Below are positions 6,446-8,111 of a stretch of 8,111 bases of DNA, piece by piece. The translations under genes and the position numbers were made by a program. Source of the stretch: Planctomycetota bacterium (lineage in GTDB: Bacteria > Planctomycetota > SZUA-567). Location: the NCBI GenBank assembly GCA_031270145.1, contig JAISYD010000281.1, forward strand, positions 1 through 8,111, given 5' to 3'. Numbering within the stretch: the stretch's first letter is position 1; every line of letters begins with the position of its first letter. Below the pieces are notes generated by a model. That model worked only from the letters and a program-made list of their open reading frames with translations. It did no database searches and was not told the DNA's origin.

Positions 6446-6907
6446 ATGAGGTCAGACGAATGCGCGAACGGATTGATCCGGCTGTTGGACGCACAGGCGG
6501 CCATCTGCCGGCGGATCCTGGAAAAATCCGGCCAACAGCGGGAACTGGTGGCCCAGATGCGCGAAGACGATCTTCTCGCCCTGCTGGCCGACAAGCAGCG
6601 GCTTATCGAACAGCAGCAAAAAATGGCGGACGAGGCCCGCCCCTTCCTGGACGAATGGGAAAAAGCGGCCCGCGCCGCCGCCGACCCGTCCATCCGCGCC
6701 CGGGCGGAGGCGGTCTGGAACGAGCTCCGGGATCTGCTTGACCGCATCGTCAAACTGGAGGACGAGAGCCGGGCCAAGCTGGAGGAGCAGAAGGACCGGG
6801 TGTCCATCGACATCGGCAGCCTGCAGCGCGGCAAGATCGTGAACAAAGCCTACGGCGGCGGCTTGCGCCCCCCCGCCCCGGCGTATTACAGCGACAGGCG
6901 GGGCTGA
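6446..6907 (+). CDS. FlgN-like flagellar export chaperone (coiled-coil protein)
   Basis: This soluble, highly charged protein of 153 residues is predicted to be almost wholly helical up to about residue 130. It contains heptad-like stretches (LLALLADKQRLIEQQQKM, then a Glu/Asp/Arg-rich central part) and a C-terminal SLQRGKIVNKAYGGG segment before a Pro/Tyr tail. The size, the helical hairpin character and this C-terminal Gly-Lys-x-x-x-x-Ala-Tyr signature fit the FlgN family, which keeps the hook-filament junction proteins FlgK and FlgL unfolded for export. The assignment is moderate because FlgN, FliT and other short coiled-coil proteins are hard to tell apart by eye. The ATG at 6446 has GGAGG 9 bases upstream. 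The stop overlaps the context of the next start (TGAGATG), so the kinase gene is translationally coupled. No flgK, flgL or flgM is visible in the window. Confidence 0.62.
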   Translation: MRSDECANGLIRLLDAQAAICRRILEKSGQQRELVAQMREDDLLALLADKQRLIEQQQKMADEARPFLDEWEKAARAAADPSIRARAEAVWNELRDLLDRIVKLEDESRAKLEEQKDRVSIDIGSLQRGKIVNKAYGGGLRPPAPAYYSDRRG

Positions 6908-6908
6908 G

Positions 6909-8111
6909 ATGGCTCCGGCCGGCGACGGGGGTCCGGCGGCGGTTCCGGAACTGGCCGATCTAGGCGAAATCATCCAGGCCTATTCGGCGGCGGCGGCCGA
7001 ACTCCAGCAATCGCACGAATTGCTCCAGCGCCAAGTCCAGCAATTGACGGGCGAGCTCCAGAAAAAAAACCGGGAACTGTCGGAGACGGTCCTCCAGGTG
7101 TCGTCGCTCAAAAACCACCTGGCCGGCGTTATCCAGTCCTCGGCCGACGGCATCGCGGCCATCGGCCTTGATCGCCGGATTACGGCCTGGAATCCGGCCG
7201 CCAACATCCTGCTGGACATTTCGGGCGGGCCGACGGAGAACCCGGAGGGCAAGTTCATCCTCGACGTCATGCGCGGGCCCTGCCGCGATTTCGCCCTGAT
7301 GCTTATGCGCTCAATCCAGGAGGACCGCAGTTTCTCCGGCGTCGAGATGCGGATAACCGACCAAAAGGGCCGCGTCCGGCATTTCTCCGCCTCGGCCAGC
7401 CCGGTGCGCAACCAGGAGGACGGCGGGGGCGGCCGCATCGTGGGGGCGGTGCAGGTATTTTCGGATCTGACCGAAATCCGCGGGTTGGAGGCGCGGGCCA
7501 ACCGCCAGGATCGGCTGGCCGCCCTGGGCGAGATGGCGGCCGGCGTGGCGCACGAAATACGCAACCCCCTCGGCGGCATCGAGCTCTACGCCTCGAGCCT
7601 GCGCCGCAAGTTCCCCGAATCCTCGTCCGAATACGCCACCTGCGGCAAAATCATCGGAGCCGCCGCCAGCCTGAACCGCATCGTCAGCGACATGCTCACC
7701 TTCACCCGGAACCGCCCGCCCAAATTCCGAAAGGCGCAACCAAGCCAGGTGCTGCGCTCGGCCCTGGACATGGCGGCGCGGGAACTGGAGGCGCGGGGGG
7801 TGGAGGCGAGGCTAGACATCCCGAAACCGGAGCGCGCCAGGATGCTCGATCCGGATCAACTGGCGCGGGCCGCGCTGAACATCATCCTGAACGCCGCCCA
7901 GGCCATGGAGCGGGGCGGCGTCATAAGCATCGGCCTGGCCGACGCTCCGGAACGGCAGGGCTTCAGCATTTGCTTCGCCGACCAGGGCCCCGGCATCCCC
8001 GACGAGATCAAACCCAAAATTTTCGATCCCTTCTTCACCCTGCGCCAGGACGGCACCGGCCTAGGCCTGGCCATTGTCCACCGGATCGTCCAGGATCACG
8101 GCGGCGTCATC
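6909..8111 (+). CDS. Soluble PAS-domain sensor histidine kinase, NtrB/FlrB/AtoS-like, C-terminus beyond window
   Basis: 401 codons are open from the ATG at 6909 to the window edge. In order: a short Pro/Gly-rich start, a Gln/Leu/Glu coiled coil at about residues 24-70, a PAS domain at about 70-190 (VIQSSADGIAAIGLDRRITA with the typical WNPAA), a HisKA H-box with phospho-acceptor His215 in GVAHEIRNPLGG, and a HATPase_c domain with N-box NIILNAAQAM (Asn328), G1 DQGPGIP (Asp358), F-box IFDPFF and G2 GTGLGLAIV (from Gly382). All catalytic elements are intact; only the last few dozen residues should be missing. There is no membrane segment, so the input is probably cytoplasmic. The form is that of kinases partnered with sigma54-dependent response regulators (NtrB, AtoS, FlrB/FleS, FlgS). 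Next to a FlgN-like gene, a flagellar-hierarchy role is the best inference. The partner regulator would be expected just beyond 8111. The start lies one base after the previous stop. Confidence 0.93.
   Translation, partial: MAPAGDGGPAAVPELADLGEIIQAYSAAAAELQQSHELLQRQVQQLTGELQKKNRELSETVLQVSSLKNHLAGVIQSSADGIAAIGLDRRITAWNPAANILLDISGGPTENPEGKFILDVMRGPCRDFALMLMRSIQEDRSFSGVEMRITDQKGRVRHFSASASPVRNQEDGGGGRIVGAVQVFSDLTEIRGLEARANRQDRLAALGEMAAGVAHEIRNPLGGIELYASSLRRKFPESSSEYATCGKIIGAAASLNRIVSDMLTFTRNRPPKFRKAQPSQVLRSALDMAARELEARGVEARLDIPKPERARMLDPDQLARAALNIILNAAQAMERGGVISIGLADAPERQGFSICFADQGPGIPDEIKPKIFDPFFTLRQDGTGLGLAIVHRIVQDHGGVI

Overview
The window is GC-rich, densely coding bacterial DNA with seven protein genes, two of them cut by the window edges. 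No rRNA, tRNA, CRISPR array, insertion sequence or integrase is visible. A PAS-containing NtrB-type histidine kinase, a likely flagellar chaperone and a zinc-type L31 with a charged tail suggest a flagellated Gram-negative bacterium, perhaps a deltaproteobacterium or a member of the Planctomycetes/Lentisphaerae side. The sequence alone does not settle the phylum.

Layout. On the minus strand, 1951-641 encodes a 12-helix MFS transporter. It is followed after about 31 bases by a membrane-anchored MORN-repeat protein (609 to beyond base 1), and the two look like one operon. A 473-base non-coding region (1952-2424) separates this operon from a divergent plus-strand series: an EF-G paralogue (2425-4476), ribosomal protein L31 (rpmE, 4590-4946), a second and different MFS transporter (5019-6254), a 191-base non-coding gap with dyad symmetries and a TATAAT box, a FlgN-like coiled-coil protein (6446-6907) and, one base later, a soluble PAS/HisKA/HATPase sensor kinase (6909 to beyond 8111).

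Functional reading. The window joins three themes: translation (EF-G paralogue and L31), transport (two MFS proteins of unknown substrate) and motility control (FlgN-like protein and a FlrB/FleS/AtoS-like kinase). The EF-G paralogue is the most distinctive gene. Its G3 motif reads DTPGQ where canonical EF-G has DTPGH, and its G4 motif reads NRLD instead of NKxD, so its GTPase cycle may differ from the housekeeping factor. The flgN-like/kinase pair is almost certainly translationally coupled. I found no convincing undescribed multi-gene system. The observations most worth following are the altered GTPase motifs, the two mutually exclusive inverted repeats at 6302-6359, the charged L31 tail, and the anchored MORN protein downstream of a transporter.
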